A stretch of DNA of 32,797 bases from a virus, in the IMG/VR virus record IMGVR_UViG_3300008113_000201, positions 1 to 32,797 of that record; one strand, written 5' to 3'. Of this stretch, positions 8,301-16,148 are shown piece by piece; position 1 is the first letter of the stretch, and each line of letters starts with the position of its first letter. The notes beneath the pieces are model-generated. The model saw only the letters and a program-made list of their open reading frames with translations. It made no database searches and had not been told where the DNA came from. A program made the position numbers and the translations under genes.

Positions 8301-11300
8301 TCTGAATTGTTTGGTTTTGAAATGCCAGATAGAATTACTCAAAAAAATGCAAAAAGAGTTAGAGAGGCTTTAGATGCCGCTAAAGCAGTTAGCGAAGATG
8401 TTCTTGGTGGACTAACTCAGTCTTTAAATAATATTACAAAGTTTACACAAAAGAATATTGATGAAGTTCTTTACTCCCCAGAGTTCGAACTTTTAAGTTC
8501 TATGACTGCTGCTAAACAGGGAAGAAGTACTGGTAGTCAGGGAATGGTTAAGGCACATGGAACCTTAACACGAGAAGTTTCGGCACAAGACGTTGCTCCA
8601 TTTATGGACCCTGGACAAAATGCACTTTTAAGCCAAGCGTCTAAAATAAATGCTATGAACAACCTTACTTTTGGTATGCCAGCATCATTTAATAAAGGAC
8701 AACTAACTGGGCTAGAAGGTTCAAAATTTATTAAAGAATTCCAAGATGACTTCATGTCTCAACTTGCTGCACAAGGACTAGATACTAATGACCCAGCATC
8801 CAGGGCATTCGCAAATAATGTTGCTCAACAAATGGAAAGAGCAGGAGCAAAAGTTATTGGCGACTCCGAATTTGCAGAGATTGTTTCTATAGCAATTAAT
8901 CAAGAAATTGATGCGGTAGGTAAAAATGTAAATCAGGGAGTTAGAAAAGTATTTGCTGAAGCAAGAAAAACTAGTACTATGCAATACACTATTCCTGGTA
9001 CACCAACAGCAAGAATGAATGTTCCAACATCTGGAAGAGGAAGGTCTGCAAATGGAATTACTACTATAGGAACAGGTGTAATGCCATACAGAAGTATTCC
9101 ACTACTAGATAATGCTCATCAAAGGGCTGATATTTTTACTGCAAAAATAATTGCAGATAGATTTAAAAAAGATGGAAATGTTGCTGCAAACGCATTCTTA
9201 GATGCTCAAAAAGTTGTACTGAGCAAACCAGCAAATGACCCTGCAATGCTTTCAAGAGATGCAGGTAAAAGGAATAGCCCACACCAACAAGCACCTATTG
9301 ACGGTAAGGATGATGGGGTAGCGTATAGTCAGGCTCGTACAAATGCAATAGCACAAGAAGAAGCCAAGTCTGCGACCAGACGTAATAGAAGAGTAACAAG
9401 TGGCGGTATTATCACCCCAGGAGAATCACAGGCACAGCAGGTTCAAAGAACTAGGGGGAATAGGGTAGCGTCACAGGGAGAAAGTTTCGTTCCAGGAAGC
9501 ATGATTATTGTTAATCCAAAGGATGTTGTTCCTGCAGTAAATACTTCTTCATCACCAACAATTATTCCAGCAAATCAAAATTTCAAAAAATCTGTAATTC
9601 CTGCTCCATACGACACAACAAACATGAATCTTATTGAAAAACAAGGACTTAGACTAAAGTATGGTCAAGGTTTTCAAGGAAAGATGTTCGGAACATCTAT
9701 GGGTCTTGGTATGGCATCTATGTTCCTTCCACCAGAATTAGGTGCTATTGCTCAGGCTGGTTCTATGGCAACTGGTGTTGCAGGTATGTTTAAGGATGCT
9801 GGACCAAAACTAGGAGAAGCACTATTCAAATTTGGAAAACCACTTCTAAGACTTGTGCCATATGTTGGTGCAGCGGTAGTGGCATTTGAAGTCTTCGATA
9901 CTTTTATTGTGCCAATGGTAAAAAAGAATGCTGACGCATATAAGGCTATAACAGATACTTTATCTATTACTCAAGAAAAACTTCAGGGAATAAATAACTT
10001 CTTTGGCACAGATGTTCAACTTACTGGAATTAGAGCAATGAAAACCGCTGGTGGAACGCAATCAGCAAGACAAGCAAGCATTGCAAAACAATTTCAAGAA
10101 AGTCAAGATTTTAAAGATACTTATCAGGAATCAGCAAAAAAGATGGAAGGTCTTTCAGATAAAGAATTTAGTTCAGCAATGCAATTTATGGCTGCAGACC
10201 TATTCGGTCAGGGCTACGAGGCAGAGGCTGTTACAGCAATTGTAGACGCTATAGCACTAGAGGCTAAAAAAAGCAGAGTAAGTATTGCTCCAGAACTATT
10301 TTCATTAGACAATGAACAAACTAGAGCATTAATGAATAAAAATATTGAACAGGTTCTTAACACTGCTGGTGAAATTTTTGAACGTTACGAACCAGGTGAG
10401 TATATGAGTCCACAAGATAATGCAATGATAAAAGCCACTCAAGCCCAAGCAGCATCTTATATGAGTTCTTTGAGCGGACAGTTTGAAAGTGGAGCAATTA
10501 GTGCCGAAGATTATAACACTCAATATGAAAAATTTCTAGCCCTAAGTCAAAAAGTGCCTGACGGTATGGGACTATATACTTTACAAATGGCTTTTGCACA
10601 ATTAAATAGTGAAATAGGAAACACACTATTTAAACTTGACGAACTTCAATTTGGAATTGTTTCAAAAGCAATCAATGCTGGCGTTACTCCTACAGCAGAG
10701 TCTGCAAAAGTTTTTGAATATGGAACAGACTCACAAGTAAAAGCACAAGTTGAACTATATAACGAAGCATATAAAAAACGAGTAGCACTAGATTCTAAAA
10801 TAGACAAAACAAAGGCTCAGTTAAAAGCAGTTGAAAATTCTACCCAAGACATTGCAAATCTTGAAGGAAAAATTAATGATAAATACGATAAACGTATTGA
10901 CCAACTTGATAAAATTAAAACGCTAAATGACCAAATTGCAAAATCACAGCAAGGACAGTTAACCTTAGCAGAAGCATTAAATAAAGGAGACATCGCTGCA
11001 GCAGCAAGAGCAGCAATAGAAATTCAAAATAATGATATTCAGGCATCTTTAGATAATCAAAAGACTGGTTTAGATGAAGCAAGAAAAGCAGAACTAAAAC
11101 CCTTGGAAGATAGTAGACAAGACAATACAGCAGCAGTAGACAAATTAACTACAAAAATACAAGATTTAATTTCTAAAGGTATTACTGTTCAAAATCTTCC
11201 ACCAAGAGAACTTGATAGTGTAATGACTCCAGAAGAAAGACTAAAAACACAAGGAATACCAGAATGGCTTATTCCAGTTCTTCGTTTCTTCAATCTAGGA

Positions 11301-14300
11301 AAGGCTCCTACAGGAGAGAGTGGCGGCGGCGGTTTAGCCTCTGGTGGACACATTACAGGTCCAGGTAGCGGAACAAGCGACAGTATTCCAGCAATGCTTT
11401 CTAATGGAGAATATGTTATTAGAGCAAATGCTGTAAAGACTATTGGTGTTGATACCCTCAATAAATTGAACCAAGCAGACAGACTAGGCTTTGCTGCTGG
11501 CGGTATTGTAGATGCTATGAAAGGTAAAAAGCCACCAAGAACAGACCAGTACCCAAACGTAGACCCTATTGACCCTAAGTCAGTAGCGGCATATAGAGAA
11601 AGAATTGCTAAACTATTTAAACCAACTCCTAGAAAAGAAGACCCTACATGGTTTGACTGGACTGGTGGAAAGCAGTCAATGCTTGCAATGCTTGACGATA
11701 CTGGCAACTATCCAGGATATTATCAGTGGACAGCCCCCTATGCTGTTGGTGGTTCTTTCAATAAAACTAAAACTGGTCCATCGGCATATACATGGGCAGA
11801 CAGCCCTTTCCAAAAATACAATCCATTAAATTCAATGGAGACAAACAAAAAACTATTTAGTAAACTTCCAGAAGCATTCCCAAATCCTGCTGCTAACCAA
11901 AACCCACTAGATATCATTGAGGCATACAAAAAAATGCTGGAAGGAAGAAAGAGACTAGCCGAAAATGTTTACCTTCCAGACTTAAACAAAGACACAACAT
12001 TAATGACATCAAAGAATCCAATTCTTTATACTATTGCTACATATGCTAAAGCATTTTCTAATAGAGGCATTTATACAGATAGTACTGGTGGTCAGGACTT
12101 AGAAAAAGCAAGAGCACTCATAGAATTGGGAAGAACAAGTAAAATGATTCCAGGTTGGGACGGTCTCGACCCTAAAGAATTTAAAAACCTTGTAGATGCA
12201 ATGCACTCTGAGTTTGGTCCACAAGTCACAAAGGGCATGATTGGCAAACTAGGTTTTGGAAAAAGATATGACAGACTTATTAATCCACCAAAGGGTCCAT
12301 CTGCAAAACTAAATTATGCAGAAAATTATTTGGGTATTTCAGGAGGCATTCCAAAAGATAGTCCTATATATCAGTACGCATATAACTATATGACAAATGA
12401 TTATGAAGGTGGTGAAAGAGGCAGACAAAATTGGTTTAGAGGCTCTCCGAATTCATTTGTGCTTAATCCAAAACTTGGAACATACAACAGGCTAGGAGGA
12501 TATAACGGTTTTGCTAAGGGCGGTATGGTTGGCTGTCCTTGTGGTACCCCAGGATGTCCAGGCTGTTCAAAGGGTTACGCTATGGGCGGTATGGTTGGGT
12601 ATGCCAATGGTGGTCTTGTAGGATACAAAGATGGTGGTAAAGTAAAGAAGTCTAGAGGATATCCTGGTGCATTTAACGTTACTTCTAGCGTAGGTCAACA
12701 ACAGGCAGAAAGAAATAGACTTTACAAGCAAGGTGGCTTCCAAGGATTTGAAGCAGGAGCCAATAGTTTTATGGCAGACCTTATGGGTGGTCCTGCTGGT
12801 GAAGTACTCAAAAATGTTGGAAAATTTATAGAAGCCAATCCAGGCTTAAATCTTGCACTATCCACCTTGTCCCTACCAGTGAATTTGCTTGGTGGTGCTG
12901 TTCGTGGCTCGATGAATGCAGGTAGAGCACTTGCAAAGGGAGACTTCTTAGGTGCCGCAACATCTGGATTTAGAGGACTTGGAGATGCTTTCGCTTCAAC
13001 ATATGGAAACATCTTTGATAAAGAAAATGTTTACAAGTCTCAATTTGAGATGGCAGCACAAGATGTTATAAACAATGGAGAATTTGGCAGCAAGAATAAT
13101 AAAGAACTTCAGGCACTAGCAAGGATTATCGGTGGTACAGGAGACCTAGCATTTGACCCTTTAAACTATGTTGGTATTGGTCTTGCATCTAAAGCAGTTA
13201 AGGCTACTTCTTTTGCTAAAAATGCTGGTAAGAGTGTAGCAAAGGCTGTAAAGCCAGTAAAGACAGTTACAAGAGATGCAATAGCACTGGCTGCCGCTAA
13301 GAAGTTTGAATTACAAACAAAAAATATTCCTCCATTAATTAACCCTGGAAAGGGTACTAGAGCATCGCTTGAAGCAGCAGAACGCATGGCTTCAAAGATG
13401 AACCTTGGTAAAAACATGAAGGTTGATATTAAGACAGCCATTACTGATGATGAAATGGCTGAAATGTTTGACATAGAGTCGCAGTTTGAAGTTCCAGAAT
13501 ATTTGTATGCAGGACTGCAAGGTAGTTTTAGAAACACAAAGGCTCCTGGAACTCAGGGTATGGCAGGTAATGTTAGTGGAGTAATCTATAATAAAGATGG
13601 CGTTCTTAGTGCAGAAGACATTCACATAAGACTAGAAGAGGCTTATAGAGGTAAGGGCATTGCTCAAAAGTTTACAACTCAGTACATGGCACTATTGAAA
13701 AATATGGGAGTAAAAAGTGTAGGCATAGACGCAGCCCTATCAGATGGTGGTTATGCTTGGGCTAGGGCTAATTTCAAGTTTAATGCAAGACCAAAGAATC
13801 TTATCGAAAGAATGGAAGTCATGGACCCATTTATCTACAATCCAAAATTTGATGAACTTTTAGAAAGACTTAAAACAGCAGACATTAAAGATTTGCCTAT
13901 GCCAAAAGAGATACTAGGCTTGAAAACAGATTGGAGAAAGTCTCTTTCAGAAGAACGACTTCATTCATTTTTGACTGGAGATAGTCGCTATCCAAGTTAT
14001 GGTGCAGACCCTTATGCTGTTATGCGTCTAGCAAATGATATTAATCCTAATGCTAAATCTTTAGGAGAACTTATTATGAGAGGTTCTAGGTGGACTGGCA
14101 GTAAGCAAATTGGTGGTAACTCAGTACTAAAACAGTTCTTTGACAACAGTGTTGGCATGGGCAAAAGTGTGTTTAATAAATTTAAAGAATCTCGAAACAT
14201 GTTCCAAAGGAGAGTGTTCGATGGCGTTGCAAATGGCATGGGTTATAGAATAAAAGGAAAAGATTTCGCTTTTCAGGGATTTGAGCAAGACTTTTCTGAA

Positions 14301-16148
14301 TTATCTGATTTACTAGATATAAATGTTGTTCAATTAGCCAATAAGTCAGACCTAGAAGTTCCCAAAGGATTTGTTGGGGCATCAGCACCAACACCAGTAG
14401 CATTACTAGAAGCAGCATTAAAAATAAAACCTGGAAACAAAAAGTTGCAGTCTATGCTAGACAATTTTAAAGAAATGAAAATCGGTAAAAAAGAACTAAG
14501 AATGGTAGACAATATTGCTGCATCAATATCAATTGATAGTAATATGAAAGCCCTCAATTTAGAGAATACAGATGGATTTGCCATGATGCTATCTTCATTG
14601 GCTGGAAATAGACGTGCTAAAAATATAATTAACAAAAAAACTAATGTCTTGCAAAAGATTATGAATGATAGAGCATCTTCAGCAAAACAAAAAGAAATGG
14701 ATGAATTGGCAGAACATCAAAAACAATTTGGTGGCTATGGGGATATGGCAGACCCAAGCACTATTCCAATGATACACACGTCAAAATACCCTATTGTTCG
14801 TGATAAAGATGGAAACATTAATCTGTATCCACTTGGACAGTTTAATCCAAAATATGCAAGAGCGTCCGTGCACTTTACAGAAGAAGCCCCAGTCCAGTCA
14901 CATTTGTCTGGAACCTGGGATTCTTCAGAAACTAAAGTTGTTTCTCCTTTATCTTCAATGATAAGTGACAATGGATTACCAGCAAATCTATACCCATTGG
15001 ATAGTTGGTGGATGAGAAATCCTGGACAATCAGTAAAACTTTCTAATGCTAGTGTTATTAGACCTTTTAAAGACTACAAAGCATACACCGAAGAACTTGT
15101 ATCTAGGGGATTAATTGAGCCAGGAAAGATGGCACCAGTTATTATGACTGACCCAAAAACAAAAGATGTTTTATATGCGATTAAACCAGAATATAGTTTT
15201 GTAGATAGAGTACAAATACAAAAAGCATTAGAGGCACCATACCCTAGATATAAGTCAGATAGAATTAAAGGAAAAGAGGCTGAACTTTTAGACGGATTGG
15301 CTTTAGACCTTGCTAAAAAACAGTTAGGAATTAATACTCAAAAATCAACTATTGGAGAGCACCAACTATACCCAGATTCCAGACACAAGCAACTTCTTGC
15401 AACAGCACAAAGCCTTGGAGTTGGTGCAGATAGATATCACACAGGAAAGTCTGTACAGAGATTGGAAAGTCCTTTTGGTCTTAAAGATAATTATGGAGAA
15501 ATGAGTTCTAGAACTAAGTTTTCAGACTTTATGGAGTCGTTGAGAATGTCTATAATTAAGGGACATTTTAAAACATCAACTTCTTTAGATGGACCTTTTT
15601 CTGATATACATTTTAGACCAAAAACAGCAGAAGAGTTAGCAGACCTTCCAGAATTTGCTAATGGTGGTATGGTTCGTAGATATGCTAATGGAGGATTAGT
15701 TCGTGGAATGATGTCTATTCCAGAACCAGCACCTAAACAGTTTGCTAATGGTGGAATGGTTAGAGCCGCTATGGGAGGAATGCTTATAAATGGAAAGTTC
15801 CTTCCTGGCTTTGCTATGGGTGGTATGGTTCCAGCCAAGTTTGCTATGGGTGGATATGCTATGGGAACAGACACAGTCCCTGCTATGCTTACCCCAGGAG
15901 AATTCGTAATTAAGAAGTCAGCGGTAGACAGAATTGGACCATCTGCTCTTAATAAGATTAATGGATATGCAGAAGGTGGACTAGTTGGCGGTATGTCAAC
16001 AACATCTTCAGATTCAGTGTATAATAATAATACATACGAAATAAATGTCAATGTAAGTTCTAACTCAAATCCAGACCAGATAGCAAATGCTGTAATGACT
16101 AAGATTAGACAGATTGACAATAAGCGAGTAAGAGGAAGTGCGTTTTAA
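5400..16148 (+). CDS. Giant tape measure protein with embedded enzyme-like domains
   Basis: The 3582-residue protein sets tail length. Order: TP901-type tape measure core (about 1-640) with a hydrophobic segment near 544-570; Gly-Gly linker motif (669-701); nucleotidyltransferase-like domain (about 740-900); second motif (909-942); long variable region with hydrophobic stretches near 1431-1467 and 1483-1506; coiled coil (about 1788-1931); third motif (1980-2013); unassigned region (about 2040-2370); GGMV cluster with four cysteines (2379-2389); Ala/Gly-rich region; GNAT-like domain (about 2680-2800); further unassigned regions; GGMV cluster (3419-3490) with a fourth motif; conserved-looking C-terminus with a run of Asn and INVNV. 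Start: ATG 5400 after AGAGG at 5386-5390. The stop overlaps the next ATG (TAATG). At 0.15 nm per residue the maximum tail would be about 540 nm, less if inserts are globular. Confidence 0.93.
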   Translation: MADDIQSNIRINVDTASAMDSIRLLQNQISAFHTQMSKMGAASAADSRNLQQNLVNSINATGAFAANMTKVRTTAEQFSLSLERNKLSMGEYFRYAGGASKSFGRMFKAEFETINKVARERVKDLQSQYIKLGRDANGAMQAIRVRPLVLDMDNLATKTQIAAQRQQLLNQLLKQGSTNLLNFGKNTQWAGRQLMVGFTIPLSIMGSAAMKSYKEIEEAGIRLKRVYGDLGTTNMETEKMVKQVQMLAQEYTKYGVAVKDSMEMAATAAATGKKGADLLAQVSSSARLAVLGGVDQQMALKTTISLTDAFGVSAKQLSKDINFLNAVENQTVLSIEDMTVAIPKAAPVIQQLGGDVKDLAFFLTAMKEGGINASESANALKSGLASLINPTNTASKMLQGFGINLRGIVQGNKGDVKKTVIDFAQALDKLDPLNRAKAIEQLFGKFQFARMSTLFKNVIEQGSQASEVLKLASTSSLELSMLAQKELNKIQQSPLYKFQKAIADFQAQLAPVGEQFMKALTPIINFGTDVLKNFNNLGEGVKGFIVKFVAVAGVVGPVLLMSFGLIANAVANVIKGFALMKDIFNKTGKSSMSLGDQVNYMTNEQIQAAAIASSLDQVHSKLKQTFTSEAAAVDALTAAYQRSVAAQRAFGVPITPRGPVATGPVRKYATGGFITGAGTGTSDSIPAMLSNGEAVIPAKSVSQNRDLVQSLINDSIPRFASGGIIGTPSETLMQQVKGTSAVIAYGAHQPFTSAHQGIAQRGMSMAEESGMPFFQFTSNQGKAKRSVLGDDLKSRMISEAIGRNPEFAKNPFELMAILSKAGIKNVNILLGEDRMKSPVWEAAAKEFGITITKTGIPRPLGSTSGTMARAAAASGNFGMLEPLLASGMSKSTKDEIFKTLFAAGKGKKFAFGGMVRGPGGPKDDLVPANLSNGEAVIDAETTRKNPRIIGALFAGKKINIPGYAEDNSELFGFEMPDRITQKNAKRVREALDAAKAVSEDVLGGLTQSLNNITKFTQKNIDEVLYSPEFELLSSMTAAKQGRSTGSQGMVKAHGTLTREVSAQDVAPFMDPGQNALLSQASKINAMNNLTFGMPASFNKGQLTGLEGSKFIKEFQDDFMSQLAAQGLDTNDPASRAFANNVAQQMERAGAKVIGDSEFAEIVSIAINQEIDAVGKNVNQGVRKVFAEARKTSTMQYTIPGTPTARMNVPTSGRGRSANGITTIGTGVMPYRSIPLLDNAHQRADIFTAKIIADRFKKDGNVAANAFLDAQKVVLSKPANDPAMLSRDAGKRNSPHQQAPIDGKDDGVAYSQARTNAIAQEEAKSATRRNRRVTSGGIITPGESQAQQVQRTRGNRVASQGESFVPGSMIIVNPKDVVPAVNTSSSPTIIPANQNFKKSVIPAPYDTTNMNLIEKQGLRLKYGQGFQGKMFGTSMGLGMASMFLPPELGAIAQAGSMATGVAGMFKDAGPKLGEALFKFGKPLLRLVPYVGAAVVAFEVFDTFIVPMVKKNADAYKAITDTLSITQEKLQGINNFFGTDVQLTGIRAMKTAGGTQSARQASIAKQFQESQDFKDTYQESAKKMEGLSDKEFSSAMQFMAADLFGQGYEAEAVTAIVDAIALEAKKSRVSIAPELFSLDNEQTRALMNKNIEQVLNTAGEIFERYEPGEYMSPQDNAMIKATQAQAASYMSSLSGQFESGAISAEDYNTQYEKFLALSQKVPDGMGLYTLQMAFAQLNSEIGNTLFKLDELQFGIVSKAINAGVTPTAESAKVFEYGTDSQVKAQVELYNEAYKKRVALDSKIDKTKAQLKAVENSTQDIANLEGKINDKYDKRIDQLDKIKTLNDQIAKSQQGQLTLAEALNKGDIAAAARAAIEIQNNDIQASLDNQKTGLDEARKAELKPLEDSRQDNTAAVDKLTTKIQDLISKGITVQNLPPRELDSVMTPEERLKTQGIPEWLIPVLRFFNLGKAPTGESGGGGLASGGHITGPGSGTSDSIPAMLSNGEYVIRANAVKTIGVDTLNKLNQADRLGFAAGGIVDAMKGKKPPRTDQYPNVDPIDPKSVAAYRERIAKLFKPTPRKEDPTWFDWTGGKQSMLAMLDDTGNYPGYYQWTAPYAVGGSFNKTKTGPSAYTWADSPFQKYNPLNSMETNKKLFSKLPEAFPNPAANQNPLDIIEAYKKMLEGRKRLAENVYLPDLNKDTTLMTSKNPILYTIATYAKAFSNRGIYTDSTGGQDLEKARALIELGRTSKMIPGWDGLDPKEFKNLVDAMHSEFGPQVTKGMIGKLGFGKRYDRLINPPKGPSAKLNYAENYLGISGGIPKDSPIYQYAYNYMTNDYEGGERGRQNWFRGSPNSFVLNPKLGTYNRLGGYNGFAKGGMVGCPCGTPGCPGCSKGYAMGGMVGYANGGLVGYKDGGKVKKSRGYPGAFNVTSSVGQQQAERNRLYKQGGFQGFEAGANSFMADLMGGPAGEVLKNVGKFIEANPGLNLALSTLSLPVNLLGGAVRGSMNAGRALAKGDFLGAATSGFRGLGDAFASTYGNIFDKENVYKSQFEMAAQDVINNGEFGSKNNKELQALARIIGGTGDLAFDPLNYVGIGLASKAVKATSFAKNAGKSVAKAVKPVKTVTRDAIALAAAKKFELQTKNIPPLINPGKGTRASLEAAERMASKMNLGKNMKVDIKTAITDDEMAEMFDIESQFEVPEYLYAGLQGSFRNTKAPGTQGMAGNVSGVIYNKDGVLSAEDIHIRLEEAYRGKGIAQKFTTQYMALLKNMGVKSVGIDAALSDGGYAWARANFKFNARPKNLIERMEVMDPFIYNPKFDELLERLKTADIKDLPMPKEILGLKTDWRKSLSEERLHSFLTGDSRYPSYGADPYAVMRLANDINPNAKSLGELIMRGSRWTGSKQIGGNSVLKQFFDNSVGMGKSVFNKFKESRNMFQRRVFDGVANGMGYRIKGKDFAFQGFEQDFSELSDLLDINVVQLANKSDLEVPKGFVGASAPTPVALLEAALKIKPGNKKLQSMLDNFKEMKIGKKELRMVDNIAASISIDSNMKALNLENTDGFAMMLSSLAGNRRAKNIINKKTNVLQKIMNDRASSAKQKEMDELAEHQKQFGGYGDMADPSTIPMIHTSKYPIVRDKDGNINLYPLGQFNPKYARASVHFTEEAPVQSHLSGTWDSSETKVVSPLSSMISDNGLPANLYPLDSWWMRNPGQSVKLSNASVIRPFKDYKAYTEELVSRGLIEPGKMAPVIMTDPKTKDVLYAIKPEYSFVDRVQIQKALEAPYPRYKSDRIKGKEAELLDGLALDLAKKQLGINTQKSTIGEHQLYPDSRHKQLLATAQSLGVGADRYHTGKSVQRLESPFGLKDNYGEMSSRTKFSDFMESLRMSIIKGHFKTSTSLDGPFSDIHFRPKTAEELADLPEFANGGMVRRYANGGLVRGMMSIPEPAPKQFANGGMVRAAMGGMLINGKFLPGFAMGGMVPAKFAMGGYAMGTDTVPAMLTPGEFVIKKSAVDRIGPSALNKINGYAEGGLVGGMSTTSSDSVYNNNTYEINVNVSSNSNPDQIANAVMTKIRQIDNKRVRGSAF
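7404..7503 (+). repeat. Tape measure linker motif, copy 1
   Basis: Encodes TGGFITGAGTGTSDSIPAML followed by SNGEAVI. The pattern GG-(hydrophobic)-x-G...SDSIPAMLSNGE-x-VI recurs four times in this gene. Such motifs are common in actinophage tape measures. This copy separates the core from the nucleotidyltransferase-like domain. Confidence 0.85.
7600..8090 (+). other. Nucleotidyltransferase-like (HIGH superfamily) domain inside the tape measure
   Basis: Within residues about 740-900 I see a first strand ending in VIAYGAHQPFTSAHQG (H755 in the HxGH-type position, Ala replacing the usual Gly). A middle strand and turn, VNILLGEDRM, follow. Near the end is GSTSGTMARAAAASGNFGML, which matches the SGT-x-x-R signature of phage and NadR/cytidylyltransferase-like nucleotidyltransferases. 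The order and spacing fit the family. Substrate is unknown, and activity is uncertain because of the altered first motif. Confidence 0.72.
8124..8224 (+). repeat. Tape measure linker motif, copy 2 (divergent)
   Basis: Encodes FAFGGMVRGPGGPKDDLVPA followed by NLSNGEAVI. It keeps the GG start and the SNGEAVI end but has GGPKDDLVPAN in the middle. It closes the nucleotidyltransferase-like domain on its C-terminal side. Confidence 0.8.
10760..11192 (+). other. Coiled-coil segment of the tape measure
   Basis: Residues about 1788-1931 are highly charged (Lys, Glu, Asp, Gln) with repeating hydrophobic positions, for example LDSKIDKTKAQLKAVEN and DQLDKIKTLNDQIAKSQ, and almost no Gly or Pro. This is the expected extended helical part of a tape measure. 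Confidence 0.7.
11337..11440 (+). repeat. Tape measure linker motif, copy 3
   Basis: Encodes ASGGHITGPGSGTSDSIPAM followed by LSNGEYVI. It is nearly identical to copy 1 over GTSDSIPAMLSNGE. It separates the coiled coil from an unassigned globular region. Confidence 0.85.
12510..12650 (+). repeat. GGMV repeat cluster with four clustered cysteines
   Basis: Four short repeats of the form (aromatic or Tyr)-Ala-x-Gly-Gly-(Met/Leu)-Val occur here, ending in YKDGGKV. Between the first two repeats is CPCGTPGCPGC (C2379, C2381, C2386, C2389). I find no other cysteine in the 3582-residue translation. Confidence 0.85.
13430..13800 (+). other. GNAT acetyltransferase-like domain inside the tape measure
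   Basis: Residues about 2680-2800 contain a strand SGVIYNKDGV, then EAYRGKGIAQKFTTQYMALL, which carries the GNAT acetyl-CoA pyrophosphate loop signature (R-x-x-G-x-A). Next comes MGVKSVGIDAA, and then GGYAWARANFKF at about 2783-2794, matching the end of the GNAT fold seen in several phage-encoded GNATs. Substrate is unknown. Confidence 0.68.
14769..15480 (+). other. Unassigned globular region of the tape measure
   Basis: Residues about 3124-3360 look like a folded domain, not tape measure helix. Features are MIHTSKYPIVRDKDG, ASVHFTEEAP, SHLSGTWDS, a Trp pair at PLDSWWMRNPG, and a later GADRYHTGKSVQRLESPFG. Conserved-looking His, Thr and Trp positions could be catalytic, but I do not recognise the family. 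Confidence 0.4.
15655..15992 (+). repeat. C-terminal GGMV repeats and linker motif, copy 4
   Basis: Six or more short repeats (FANGGMV, YANGGLV, FANGGMV, AMGGML, FAMGGMV, FAMGGYAM) lead into GTDTVPAMLTPGEFVIKKSA, the fourth copy of the SIPAML-type motif. AEGGLVGG follows, then the C-terminal end of the protein. Confidence 0.85.

Noticed and set aside
11189-11707. Minus-strand open frame (172 codons)
   Set aside because: Antisense shadow of tape measure linker motif 3; no supporting signals.
12510-12650. Possible CRISPR or DNA-level tandem repeat
   Set aside because: The repetition is at protein level (Gly-Gly-Met-Val motifs) with irregular spacing and divergent codons; there are no regular spacers.
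15491-16120. Long open frame on the minus strand (209 codons)
   Set aside because: It lies wholly antisense to the tape measure C-terminus, where GGMV repeats give biased codons and few stops. It has Ile/Pro/Ala/Leu-rich composition with no domain and no ribosome binding site.
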